NCBI GenBank assembly: GCA_947074345.1
Contig: CAMTPH010000012.1
Coordinates: forward strand, 1 to 44,707
Direction of reading: 5' to 3'
DNA from: an uncultured Bacteroides sp.
GTDB lineage: Bacteria; Bacteroidota; Bacteroidia; Bacteroidales; Bacteroidaceae
Length of the DNA: 44,707 nt
Shown here one piece after another: positions 9,044-17,968 of this stretch. A model generated the notes under the pieces. That model did no database searches, was not told where the DNA came from, and worked only from the letters and a program-made list of their open reading frames with translations. Position numbers and translations under genes: made by a program. Within the stretch, counting starts at the first letter, position 1, and every line of letters begins with the position of its first letter.

Positions 9044-11137
9044 TTAGATAGTTAAATATTTATTGAGCCAATCAATCAAAACTCGATACCATAAAATTGA
9101 GTTTTGTGGTTTATTTACCCAATGGCATTCATCTGTAAAGCACAGATGTTCTGCTTCAATACCTCTTAATCGTGCAGCATCAAATGCAGCTTGTCCTTGA
9201 GAAACTAAAATTCGATAATCCATATCATTATGAATGCAAAGAATAGGAGTATCCCATTTATCTACAAAATGATGTGGTGAATTAGCGTAAGAGCGTTGTG
9301 CTGCTTCATTATTCTTATCCCAGTAAGCACCTCCTAAATCCCAATTTACAAACCACATTTCATCAGTTTCTAGATACATCGCTTCTTGGTTGAAAATTCC
9401 ATCATGTGCAGCAAAGACCTTAAATCGTTTTTCGTGATGTCCAGCCATCCAATAAGTTGAATATCCACCAAAACTAGCTCCAATACAGCCTAGTCGATCT
9501 TTGTCAACATACGATTCTGTTGCCAAGTCATCAATAGCAGCGAAATAATCATGCATACATAGACCGCCATAATCTTTACTGATTTCAGCTTTCCATTCTT
9601 GTCCAAAACCAGGGCATCCACGTCGGTTGGGTAATATCATGATATAATCACCTTGTTCTACCAATAAAGCATAGTTCCAACGGTAAAGCCATAGCTGACT
9701 ACATCCTACTTGAGGCCCGCCCATACACATTATTACAGCAGGATATTTCTTGTTTGGATCGAAGCCTGATGGATAAATTACCCATGACATAAGTTCTTTT
9801 CCATCAATCGTTTTTGTCCAACGTTCTTTAGTTTTCCCTAAGTTAAGCTGATTAAATATCTCTTGATTTTCGTGAGTTAATTGAGTAATACCATTGTTGT
9901 TATTGGGGTCGATACAGAATAAATCATCCGATTCAACTAATGAGTGGCGTTTAATCAATAGCTTATTTCCCATCATAGTTAATCCCTCGAAATCATAGTC
10001 GCCTTCAGTTATTTGAGTTATTTCACCGGTTAAGGTTATTTTATAAACCATTGTTCTTCCTTGCCATACAGCTGTGAAATATATAATAGCATTCGATGTG
10101 TCCCAACAGAATTCATTTACATCCGTATCAAAATCTTTTGTTAGATAAGTTTTCTCTTTCGAATCCAAATCCATTAAATAAAGTCTATTCTTATCACTTT
10201 CATATCCTTCATGCTCCATACTAAGCCATGCAAGATATTTACCACAAGGAGAGTATGCAGGATTCATGTCATAACCCATATTTTGATCAGGGTCATTGGG
10301 CAGTTTACAAATGTTTACTTCTTCTTGGTTTTCGATATTATAGAGATAAATATCAGAATCAGTGCTTAACGCATATTCTTTTCCCGCTTTCTTTTTGCAT
10401 GTATAGGCAATTATTTTAGAGTCATTACTCCAATTGAGTTGTTCTATACCACCAAATGGCAAGAGAGGTGATTCAAACCGTGTATCTTTTAGTATGTCAG
10501 TTGCTTCCATCATTTTATCGCCATCAAATGCTGCATAAAATGGATGAGGAACAGTCTTTAGCCATTTATCCCAATGTTTATACATCAAGTCATTGGCCAT
10601 TAACCCGGTTGTTTTATCTAGGTCTTTGTATAAGTTTCTCGGTTTATAAATATAGTCAGCTTGCGAGATAAACAAAATATGTTGTCCATCTGGAGCAAAC
10701 TTAAAGCTATCAATGTCTTTTTCAAAAAACGATAATTGTTTACGTTCAGTACCATCAGGATTCATTTCCCAAATTTGATTTAATCCGCTAGCGTCGCTCA
10801 AGTAAGATATCTTTGTTCCATTCTTAATCCATTGAGGTGATGCTTCGTTGAAAGCGGTATCTGTTAGTAATACATCGTTTGATCCATCACTATCCATGCA
10901 ATGTAAAACAATATGTTCTTTATTTTCTTTTACGCTAAAATATGCGATTGTATATACAATGCGTTTTAAATCAGGTGATGCTGCATAGCTTCCTATACGC
11001 CCCATAGACCAAAGTATTTCAGGAGTATATTTACCATCCTGAATTACCATCTGCTGTTTACCGATTATTGATGTCGGAACAGTATTGCTTTCTTTTACAT
11101 CGTTATTGGCGATTGTTGTTTTTTCAGTTGACATCAT
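9044..11137 (-). CDS. S9 family peptidase, copy 3
   Basis: 697 residues; first gene of the tandem operon. Propeller about 50-435, catalytic domain about 445-697. The triad is Ser555 (GASFGGYS), Asp640 (HNDMDYRIL) and His672 (DECHWV). As in copy 2, Leu follows YRI where copy 1 has Pro. The N-terminus (MMSTEKTTIANNDVKE) is polar, so a cytoplasmic location is inferred. The start is one of two adjacent ATG codons (11135-11137 or 11132-11134). It is transcribed divergently from the glutaminase gene across a ~290-base AT-rich gap, so the peptidases and the glutaminase/decarboxylase run could share control. Confidence 0.93.
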   Translation of the reverse strand: MMSTEKTTIANNDVKESNTVPTSIIGKQQMVIQDGKYTPEILWSMGRIGSYAASPDLKRIVYTIAYFSVKENKEHIVLHCMDSDGSNDVLLTDTAFNEASPQWIKNGTKISYLSDASGLNQIWEMNPDGTERKQLSFFEKDIDSFKFAPDGQHILFISQADYIYKPRNLYKDLDKTTGLMANDLMYKHWDKWLKTVPHPFYAAFDGDKMMEATDILKDTRFESPLLPFGGIEQLNWSNDSKIIAYTCKKKAGKEYALSTDSDIYLYNIENQEEVNICKLPNDPDQNMGYDMNPAYSPCGKYLAWLSMEHEGYESDKNRLYLMDLDSKEKTYLTKDFDTDVNEFCWDTSNAIIYFTAVWQGRTMVYKITLTGEITQITEGDYDFEGLTMMGNKLLIKRHSLVESDDLFCIDPNNNNGITQLTHENQEIFNQLNLGKTKERWTKTIDGKELMSWVIYPSGFDPNKKYPAVIMCMGGPQVGCSQLWLYRWNYALLVEQGDYIMILPNRRGCPGFGQEWKAEISKDYGGLCMHDYFAAIDDLATESYVDKDRLGCIGASFGGYSTYWMAGHHEKRFKVFAAHDGIFNQEAMYLETDEMWFVNWDLGGAYWDKNNEAAQRSYANSPHHFVDKWDTPILCIHNDMDYRILVSQGQAAFDAARLRGIEAEHLCFTDECHWVNKPQNSILWYRVLIDWLNKYLTI

Positions 11138-11428
11138 AGTTATTATTTTATTAGAATTGAAAATTGTTTAATATTATTACAGTAGAATTTAAATGAATAA
11201 TTCAACAACAACTTCAAATTACCTTTGTTCGATGATTCTGTTTTAATAATACCTTTCAGCAATAGTTTTAACGAAGTTACATACAATCAATTTTAAGAAT
11301 ATCGATTAGTCGATGGCATTTGCATGTAGTAAAAATCAAATAATTTATTATTTTAACTAACATTTTTTCATAAGTGTTGTTATTAAGTCTGTTTTATAAA
11401 ATTGATATATATTTTAATAAATCATTTT
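11138..11428. promoter_or_regulatory. Divergent intergenic region between peptidase operon and glutaminase run
   Basis: 291 AT-rich bases holding the promoters of two divergent units. One perfect -7-type box, TACCTTTG, is on the plus strand at 11220-11227; if used it gives a leader of about 200 bases before glutaminase. A small inverted repeat (ATCGA/TCGAT, 11301-11314) lies in that leader. I see no convincing minus-strand box. Confidence 0.35.
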
Positions 11429-12379
11429 ATGATTATGAATAGATGTAGTTTTAACAATGACATACTTCATAAGTTAATCGATGATGCCTATTCTAAATTT
11501 AGAGATTTAGACGATGGACAAAATGCTAGTTACATCCCTTTTTTGAAGGATGTTGACTCTAAGCTATTTGGTATATCCATTTGTTTAACAGATGGTACAA
11601 TCATTAGTAAGGGTGATACAACTTATTTATTCGGTCTTGAATCTATTTCTAAAGTGCCTACCGCAATTTTGGCATTACAACAATATGGCGCTTCCTATAT
11701 ACTCGAACATATAGGGTCTAATGCAACCGGAATGGATTTTGGTTCTTTATTAGCCATTCTTCTTGAACAAAATCAGCCGTCTACTCCATTGGTCAATGCA
11801 GGTGCTATTGCAGCCTGTTCTCTTATCAAACCTATAGGTTCAATGAGTGATAAATGGGATATTATTATTCAAAATATAAATGCGCTTTGTGGAAGTGAAA
11901 CAAAAGTTATTGAAGATTTATATAAAAACGAAACAGATACTAATTTTCATAATCGATCTATAACTTGGCTTCTCAAGAGTTATAATCGGATGTATGACGA
12001 TCCTGAAATGAGTCTTGATATTTATACAAGACAATGTTCTATTGGTGTAAATGTTAATCAATTGGCAGTAATGGCCGGAACTATTGCCAACAAAGGAACA
12101 AACCCGCTAACTAAGAAAAATGTGTTTGACAGAACACATGCTCCACAAATAATAAGTATGATGGCTACTGTCGGAATGTATCAAGAAACAGGCGATTGGA
12201 TGTTTCGAACAGGAATTCCAGCAAAAAGTGGAGTAGGTGGAGGCATTATAGCTGTTTATCCTAATGTAATGGGTATAGCTGTATTTTCTCCAAAATTAAA
12301 TCAATATGGCAATTCGATACGAGGTGAGCACACCATAAAGTATATAGTGAATCAACTCGGACTCTCAATCTATGAATAA
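11429..12379 (+). CDS. glsA: Glutaminase
   Basis: Hydrolyses L-glutamine to glutamate and ammonia; the ammonia consumes a proton and the glutamate feeds the decarboxylase at 16399. About 316 residues from the ATG at 11429 (another ATG at 11435), matching the ~310 of the family. An upstream in-frame TTG at 11402 would add nine hydrophobic residues and is less likely. Serine-dependent beta-lactamase-fold signatures are visible: SISK (Ser72-x-x-Lys75), the NAGAIA segment, the DIYTRQCSIGVN segment and the C-terminal AKSGVGGGI. Cytoplasmic. It is first in a plus-strand run with the porin (44-base gap), two MFS genes and the decarboxylase. Pairing of glutaminase with a decarboxylase is a known acid-resistance arrangement in Bacteroides and enterobacteria. 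Confidence 0.95.
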   Translation: MIMNRCSFNNDILHKLIDDAYSKFRDLDDGQNASYIPFLKDVDSKLFGISICLTDGTIISKGDTTYLFGLESISKVPTAILALQQYGASYILEHIGSNATGMDFGSLLAILLEQNQPSTPLVNAGAIAACSLIKPIGSMSDKWDIIIQNINALCGSETKVIEDLYKNETDTNFHNRSITWLLKSYNRMYDDPEMSLDIYTRQCSIGVNVNQLAVMAGTIANKGTNPLTKKNVFDRTHAPQIISMMATVGMYQETGDWMFRTGIPAKSGVGGGIIAVYPNVMGIAVFSPKLNQYGNSIRGEHTIKYIVNQLGLSIYE

Positions 12380-12423
12380 ATGTAATTAAATATAATTATA
12401 ATATTAAACCAAAAAATACGAAG

Positions 12424-13725
12424 ATGAAAAAAACGTTATTATTATCAGTACTAGTCCTTATTATTTCATGTATATGTAATGAAATAGCAGGCGCTCAAGA
12501 GAGTAAATCTGGATTAATTGTACAAAAACCTTCAGCTAAAGACTCTGCAATATTGTATAAGAGCAAACCTCATGGTCCACATGAAACTCCTCTTCCTAAG
12601 TTTGTGATAAAAACTAAGAATAATTCATTCATGTTTGCAATCGGTGGATTTGTAAATCCTATTATGGGATATGATATCAAGAACCAGCTGTACAAAACAG
12701 GTGCAGGAATTAGTTTTATTCCAGCTGATATTCCGTTAACAACAACCAAAGGACAAAAATCAGATTTCTATATCAATCCTGTAAATGGAGTTGTAGACTT
12801 CCAAATAATCGGACTTGCGGGAACTAAGAATCAGATTTCTGCTTTTATTAAGTTAGGAACAAATGGTATGACACCTTGGGTTGGTTTTTCTCGTATACAT
12901 CTTAGTTGGAGAAACTTCACAATAGGACAAATGCTTACCTTGATGCAAGACCCATATGCTTGTCAGCCTCCAACTATTGACCCTCAAGGACCTTGCGGTG
13001 ATATCTCTACAGTTTCTTATGAAATTAACTATACCTCAAAATCATATAATGGCTTCCGTTTTGCTGCTGCCTTAGATATGCCTACATATTATGCAAGTAC
13101 TGGATTGTATAGAGGTAAAGATTATCCTCAATTCGATGATAAAGATGTTATAGCCAATGCAAATGAACTTATTCCAGATATTCCAATGTGGATAGAGTAT
13201 CAAAAATCGCCAACTAATCGCATTCGTTTAACAGGTATAATAAGAAACTTTAGATACCATGATTTAGTAGATGATAAGATACGTAATCTAGTGGGTTGGG
13301 GAACAATGCTTAGTGGTAATTTGAATTTCTGGAAACCATTGACTTTCTATTGTCAAGCAGCATATGGTAAAGGTATAGGTAATTATTTACAAGACATAGC
13401 AGGAAAACCATTGTCTTATATCCCAAAAGACAATGAACCTGGTAAAATGAAAGCATCACCTATGATGGGTTTAGTTATTGGAGCTTCGATTAATGCTACT
13501 CCTAAGCTACAGTTCAATGCTATTTTCTCAGAATCAAAAATATGGGGAACTGCCACTTATTACAAAGATTACAAATATACCTTGTATGCTTGTGCCAATA
13601 TGTTCTATACAATTTCTTCATATCTACAATGGGGTGTAGAATATTTGTGGGGTAAACACGTAAGCTGGGATCATCAATCAGGTATCGATAATCGAATTCA
13701 AACTCAGCTAATGTTTACATTCTGA
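12424..13725 (+). CDS. DcaP-like outer-membrane porin
   Basis: 433 residues with a signal peptide (about 1-24, cleavage near AGA-QE) and alternating beta-strand pattern ending in an aromatic residue (QLMFTF), typical of an outer-membrane barrel. The segment DPYAC..PTIDPQGPCG matches the GP(N/C)G region of DcaP-type trimeric porins; Cys180 and Cys191 could form a disulfide. It is related to the porin at 25604-26923. Placed between glutaminase and two MFS carriers, it may admit the peptide or amino-acid substrate through the outer membrane; this is inferred from context only. Other porin families with similar topology cannot be excluded. Confidence 0.8.
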   Translation: MKKTLLLSVLVLIISCICNEIAGAQESKSGLIVQKPSAKDSAILYKSKPHGPHETPLPKFVIKTKNNSFMFAIGGFVNPIMGYDIKNQLYKTGAGISFIPADIPLTTTKGQKSDFYINPVNGVVDFQIIGLAGTKNQISAFIKLGTNGMTPWVGFSRIHLSWRNFTIGQMLTLMQDPYACQPPTIDPQGPCGDISTVSYEINYTSKSYNGFRFAAALDMPTYYASTGLYRGKDYPQFDDKDVIANANELIPDIPMWIEYQKSPTNRIRLTGIIRNFRYHDLVDDKIRNLVGWGTMLSGNLNFWKPLTFYCQAAYGKGIGNYLQDIAGKPLSYIPKDNEPGKMKASPMMGLVIGASINATPKLQFNAIFSESKIWGTATYYKDYKYTLYACANMFYTISSYLQWGVEYLWGKHVSWDHQSGIDNRIQTQLMFTF

Positions 13726-13812
13726 TAATATTTGGAACATTTCTTTTTAGCAAATTGTTACAGTTCTATTGATTGTATTTTATCTATTTAGTTAAATTAA
13801 AAGAATATAGAT

Positions 13813-15054
13813 ATGAAAATTCAAACGGGACAAGGTTTTATATCCCTACCTACGCTTTTAGCAATTTGGTCGATTTCGGCAATAACATCATTGCCAGGGT
13901 TAGCTATTAGTCCCATACTGGGCGATTTGGACAAGATTTTTCCACATGTATCTGATCTAGAAATACAGATGCTTACTTCGTTGCCTAATTTGTTAATAAT
14001 TCCATTTGTTTTACTCTCTGGTAAAATAACTCAGAGTAAGGGTAAGATTCCGATGTTGTTATTAGGTTTGGGTATATTTTTACTTTGTGGCATTCTGTAT
14101 TTCTTTGCTACTAGTGTAAATGCATTAATTATTATTAGTTGTTTCCTTGGTGTGGGTGCCGGGCTTATCATTCCACTATCTACAGGTTTGATTGCAGACG
14201 CTTTCTCTGGCGAGTATCGAGCAAAGCAATTAGGTCTTAGTTCTTCCATTACGAATCTAACTTTAGTATTTGCTACATTTATTGCGGGCTGGTTGGCCAA
14301 CTATAATTGGCATTTGCCTTTTATCGTTTACTTAGTACCTATCATTTGCTTGGTGTTATGTCGGTATTTAACACCTAAGAACATGGTAAACAATGCTAAT
14401 CCGGTAGCCAATACACAAGCAGAAGCTAAGCAAGATGCAATACCTAGTCCATATATCAAAGCAGGACAATTGATGAATAAACAATTGTTGTTTGGTGTAA
14501 TGATGATTTATTTCCTTGCTACTTACACCGGTATGGTTGTGACATATAATTTATCTTTTGTAATACAATCTTATAATTTAAATAGTGATTATTCGGGAAC
14601 ATTGATTTCATTATTGTTTCTAGCTATAATGCTTCCAGGATTATTCATTACAAGAATTATTAAGTATTTATCTAATTATGCAATTGTTATTGGCTTTACA
14701 ATGATTACGATAGGATTATTGATGATTGTATTGTTTAAGAATATATTCTTGATTGGTTTTGGAACCTTTATTATCGGTTTTGGATATGGTATCATTCAGC
14801 CTTTGATATACAATAAAACAGTATTGACTGCTCGTATAGAGAAAGCCGTTTTGGCATTGGCCTTTGTAATGGCAATGAATTATGTTGCTTTAGTTACTCT
14901 GCCTTTTATCGAATCATTCTTTGAGATGATCTTCCATAATAAAACAACAATGTTCCCATTCTTGATAAATGCAATAATTAGTGGAATAACTGCAATCTTT
15001 GCCTTTATTTTCAGAAAGCGTGTTTTGTTTTCAAGCGAAGGTACGCTTAGTTAA
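13813..15054 (+). CDS. MFS transporter (paralogue 2)
   Basis: 413 residues with about 12 membrane helices and a short polar central loop around residues 195-215. It has the same opening as its paralogues: TSLPGLAISPILGDLDKIFPH, then DLEIQMLTSLPNL and a SGKITQSKGK loop in place of the common MFS motif A. The substrate is unknown. It lies 87 bases after the porin gene and 52 bases before the next MFS gene, in the same direction, so it is probably part of one transcript with glutaminase and decarboxylase. Possible roles are uptake of glutamine or peptides, or efflux of GABA. Confidence 0.9.
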   Translation: MKIQTGQGFISLPTLLAIWSISAITSLPGLAISPILGDLDKIFPHVSDLEIQMLTSLPNLLIIPFVLLSGKITQSKGKIPMLLLGLGIFLLCGILYFFATSVNALIIISCFLGVGAGLIIPLSTGLIADAFSGEYRAKQLGLSSSITNLTLVFATFIAGWLANYNWHLPFIVYLVPIICLVLCRYLTPKNMVNNANPVANTQAEAKQDAIPSPYIKAGQLMNKQLLFGVMMIYFLATYTGMVVTYNLSFVIQSYNLNSDYSGTLISLLFLAIMLPGLFITRIIKYLSNYAIVIGFTMITIGLLMIVLFKNIFLIGFGTFIIGFGYGIIQPLIYNKTVLTARIEKAVLALAFVMAMNYVALVTLPFIESFFEMIFHNKTTMFPFLINAIISGITAIFAFIFRKRVLFSSEGTLS

Positions 15055-15106
15055 AAAGAGTACCCATTACAGATATACACGTATTGATAATTAATATGCA
15101 CTAACT

Positions 15107-16372
15107 ATGCTGAATATAGAAACCGGGCGTTATAAGATGCCGATACTTTCAGTAATTGCTATTCTCTCAATGTCGATTGTGGTCAATCTTCCGGGATTAG
15201 CTATTTCGCCTGTCATGGGACGATTGGAACAGATATTCCCTCACACGAGCGATTTAGAAATTCAGTTATTAAGTATATTACCAAATCTGTTTATCATTCC
15301 ATTCGTACTGCTTTCAGGCAAACTGTCTGTTAGAAAGAATAAACTGACCTTATCGTTTATAGGGTTAATCATCTATTTATTATCAGGAATAGCCTATTTG
15401 TTTGCAAAGAATATGATTTTTCTGATCGTAATAAGCTGTTTGCTAGGTATAGGTTGTGGATTGGTTATTCCTATAGCCGGTGGATTGTTGGCCGATTATT
15501 TCTTTGGTGCATATCGCGTAAAGTTACTAGGTATAAAGTCGGGTATAGCAGTAGGAACAATTGTTTTGGCCAATGTTTTTGTTGGAGGAACTGTTGATGT
15601 CAACTGGCATTTACCGTTTATAGTATATTTGGTGCCTATCATTCCTATCGCTTTATATCCATTTCTGTCAAAATCATATTTGTCAAATCATCTTGTACAA
15701 AACACTCAACCCGTACCTGATTCGGTTAATACCACTCAGACTACTCCTTTGGCAACACAGTTTACTGATGAGAAGAAAGGGCAAAGGATGGCTATTAAGC
15801 TGATGCTTTATTATGGTTTGATGACATTTGTCGTTTTAGTAATTACCTATTACATGCCATTTAGAATGCAAAATGCTAATATATCCGATTTGTTGTTGGG
15901 AGAGGTAACAGGACTTTATTTCTTCGCGATGGCTATACCCGGATTCATATTATCCAGTGTTATCAAGATGTTTAAAAAACATACAATATTGGCAGGGAAT
16001 ATCTTCCTGATTATCGGATTAATAATAAGTACGCTATTCACAACTGCTTTATCGTTTTTTGTAGGAGCTGCATTCTTAGGATTTGGTTATGGCATTATTC
16101 AGCCTATTCTGTATGATAAAGCCACCAATACAACCAACAATGATAAACAGTCTACTCAGCGGTTCGCTATTTTGTTGGCAGGTAACTATATAGCGATAGC
16201 CATAGGGCCATTCATCTTTAAAATCATAGAAGCCATTATTCATGAACATTCACTTCTAGTTCCTTATTTTGTAAGTATAATGGTTATGGTAGGCATCATT
16301 CTATTAAATATAATTTTTCATGACTCTTTCGTATTTAGCACCAAAGAGTATCTCAAGACAACTAAAACGTAA
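15107..16372 (+). CDS. MFS transporter (paralogue 3)
   Basis: 421 residues with about 12 helices; a tandem duplicate of the preceding gene. VVNLPGLAISPVMGRLEQIFPH and DLEIQLLSILPNL match paralogue 2 nearly residue for residue, and both have FGYGIIQP near residue 325. The central loop is Thr/Gln-rich (about residues 203-225). It ends 26 bases before glutamate decarboxylase, which makes co-transcription very likely. Two carriers beside one decarboxylase suggest complementary steps, such as substrate in and product out, or paired subunits; neither is shown by the sequence. Confidence 0.9.
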   Translation: MLNIETGRYKMPILSVIAILSMSIVVNLPGLAISPVMGRLEQIFPHTSDLEIQLLSILPNLFIIPFVLLSGKLSVRKNKLTLSFIGLIIYLLSGIAYLFAKNMIFLIVISCLLGIGCGLVIPIAGGLLADYFFGAYRVKLLGIKSGIAVGTIVLANVFVGGTVDVNWHLPFIVYLVPIIPIALYPFLSKSYLSNHLVQNTQPVPDSVNTTQTTPLATQFTDEKKGQRMAIKLMLYYGLMTFVVLVITYYMPFRMQNANISDLLLGEVTGLYFFAMAIPGFILSSVIKMFKKHTILAGNIFLIIGLIISTLFTTALSFFVGAAFLGFGYGIIQPILYDKATNTTNNDKQSTQRFAILLAGNYIAIAIGPFIFKIIEAIIHEHSLLVPYFVSIMVMVGIILLNIIFHDSFVFSTKEYLKTTKT

Positions 16373-16398
16373 CCTTATAATATAAAAAGAAAATAGAT

Positions 16399-17832
16399 AT
16401 GGATGATCGTAATTTTAGAACCGGAGATGCAAAAACGGTTGTATTTGGTTCGGATGCAATGTTAAAATCATCACCTGTAGAAACTATACCAGAAGGGCCA
16501 ACTACTCCTGAAATAGCTTATCAAATGGTCAAGGACGAAACCTTTGCTCAAACTCAACCACGCTTGAACTTAGCCACCTTCGTTACAACTTACATGGACG
16601 AATATGCCACCAAGCTAATGAATGATGCCATTGATATTAACTACATCGATGAGACTGAGTATCCACGAATAGCAGTGATGAGTGGGAAGTGCATCAATAT
16701 CATAGCTAATTTATGGAATTCTCCCGAGAAAAATACCTATAAAACGGGTGCATTGGGCATTGGATCAAGTGAGGCATGTATGTTGGGTGGAGTTGCGGCT
16801 TGGCTAAGATGGCGTAAGAAACGCCAAACTGCAGGCTTGCCATTCGATAAACCCAACTTTGTTATATCATCAGGCTTTCAAGTTGTTTGGGAAAAATTCT
16901 CTCAACTATGGCAAGTAGAGATGAGGCAGGTTCCTCTTACTTTAGAAAAGAATACATTAGATCCCGAAGAGACTTTAAAATATTGTGATGAGAATACCAT
17001 CTGTGTAGTAGCGATAGAGGGGGTTACTTGGACCGGACTTAATGATGATGTTGAGGCTCTTGATAAAGCACTCGATGCCTACAATGCGAAAACAGGTTAT
17101 GATATATCTATTCATGTAGATGCTGCTAGTGGCGGGTTTATTTTACCTTTCTTAAATCCTGAAGTGAAATGGGACTTCCGTTTAAAATGGGTATACTCCA
17201 TCAACGTTAGTGGTCATAAATACGGACTGGTTTATCCAGGCTTAGGATGGGTAGTTTGGAAAGATAAGCAGTACTTACCCGCAGAAATGTCGTTTAGTGT
17301 AAACTATCTTGGGGCCGAAATCACTCAAGTAGGGTTAAACTTCTCGCGTCCTGCAGCTCAGATATTGGGTCAGTATTATCAGTTTATTCGTCTTGGATTC
17401 CAAGGTTATAAAGAAATACAGTACAACTCAATGGAGGTAGCTAAGTATTTGCATAAAGAAATAGGGGCGATGCAACCTTTTATGAATTACTCAGATGATG
17501 TTGTTAACCCACTATTTATATGGTATATGAAACCTGATGTAGCTAAGACTGCCAACTGGACTCTTTATGATTTGCAAGATAAGCTCTCGCAAAATGGATG
17601 GATGGTTCCGGCTTATACCTTACCTGCCAATTTAGAGAGCTATGTAGTGATGCGTATTGTTGTACGTCAAGGATTCAGTAGAGACATGGCCGATATGCTA
17701 TTGGGCGATATAAGATCGGCAGTTGAAGAACTTAACCAATTGGCTTATCCTACCAATAGTAAAATAGCTCAAGATAAGAATCAGAAGATTGCATCAACCA
17801 TTTTTAATCATGGTAGTTATGCGAAGAAATAA
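16399..17832 (+). CDS. gadB: Glutamate decarboxylase
   Basis: A PLP-dependent group II decarboxylase that converts glutamate plus a proton to GABA and CO2. 477 residues, close to the ~466 of E. coli GadB. The PLP lysine is Lys274 in NVSGHKYGL; the HVDAASGG segment, which holds the PLP-contacting Asp, and the SSEA segment are also present. The C-terminus ends FNHGSYAKK; His471 sits near the tail position where E. coli GadB uses a His to block its active site at neutral pH. It is the last gene of the glutaminase run, 26 bases after the MFS gene. Cytoplasmic. The enzyme call is firm; its role in acid resistance follows from family knowledge and from glutaminase being beside it. Confidence 0.96.
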   Translation: MDDRNFRTGDAKTVVFGSDAMLKSSPVETIPEGPTTPEIAYQMVKDETFAQTQPRLNLATFVTTYMDEYATKLMNDAIDINYIDETEYPRIAVMSGKCINIIANLWNSPEKNTYKTGALGIGSSEACMLGGVAAWLRWRKKRQTAGLPFDKPNFVISSGFQVVWEKFSQLWQVEMRQVPLTLEKNTLDPEETLKYCDENTICVVAIEGVTWTGLNDDVEALDKALDAYNAKTGYDISIHVDAASGGFILPFLNPEVKWDFRLKWVYSINVSGHKYGLVYPGLGWVVWKDKQYLPAEMSFSVNYLGAEITQVGLNFSRPAAQILGQYYQFIRLGFQGYKEIQYNSMEVAKYLHKEIGAMQPFMNYSDDVVNPLFIWYMKPDVAKTANWTLYDLQDKLSQNGWMVPAYTLPANLESYVVMRIVVRQGFSRDMADMLLGDIRSAVEELNQLAYPTNSKIAQDKNQKIASTIFNHGSYAKK

Positions 17833-17968
17833 TCAATAGTTATTGCCAATGATAGAGTAAGTCATAAAGCTGTTTTTCAAAATGTTATTAGATAAATTTA
17901 ATGCAACGGATGGTTTGAACTTATCTCTTATTGCTTTTGTTACTATAATTAAACTAAATTAAATAATA

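Noticed and set aside
4890-11137. Dipeptidyl peptidase IV assignment for the S9 enzymes
   Set aside because: I could not see the double-Glu substrate motif of DPP IV, and the proteins have no signal peptide; only the broader S9 call is supported.
11402-11428. TTG start for glutaminase at 11402
   Set aside because: It adds nine hydrophobic residues not expected for the family; ATG at 11429 or 11435 gives the usual length.
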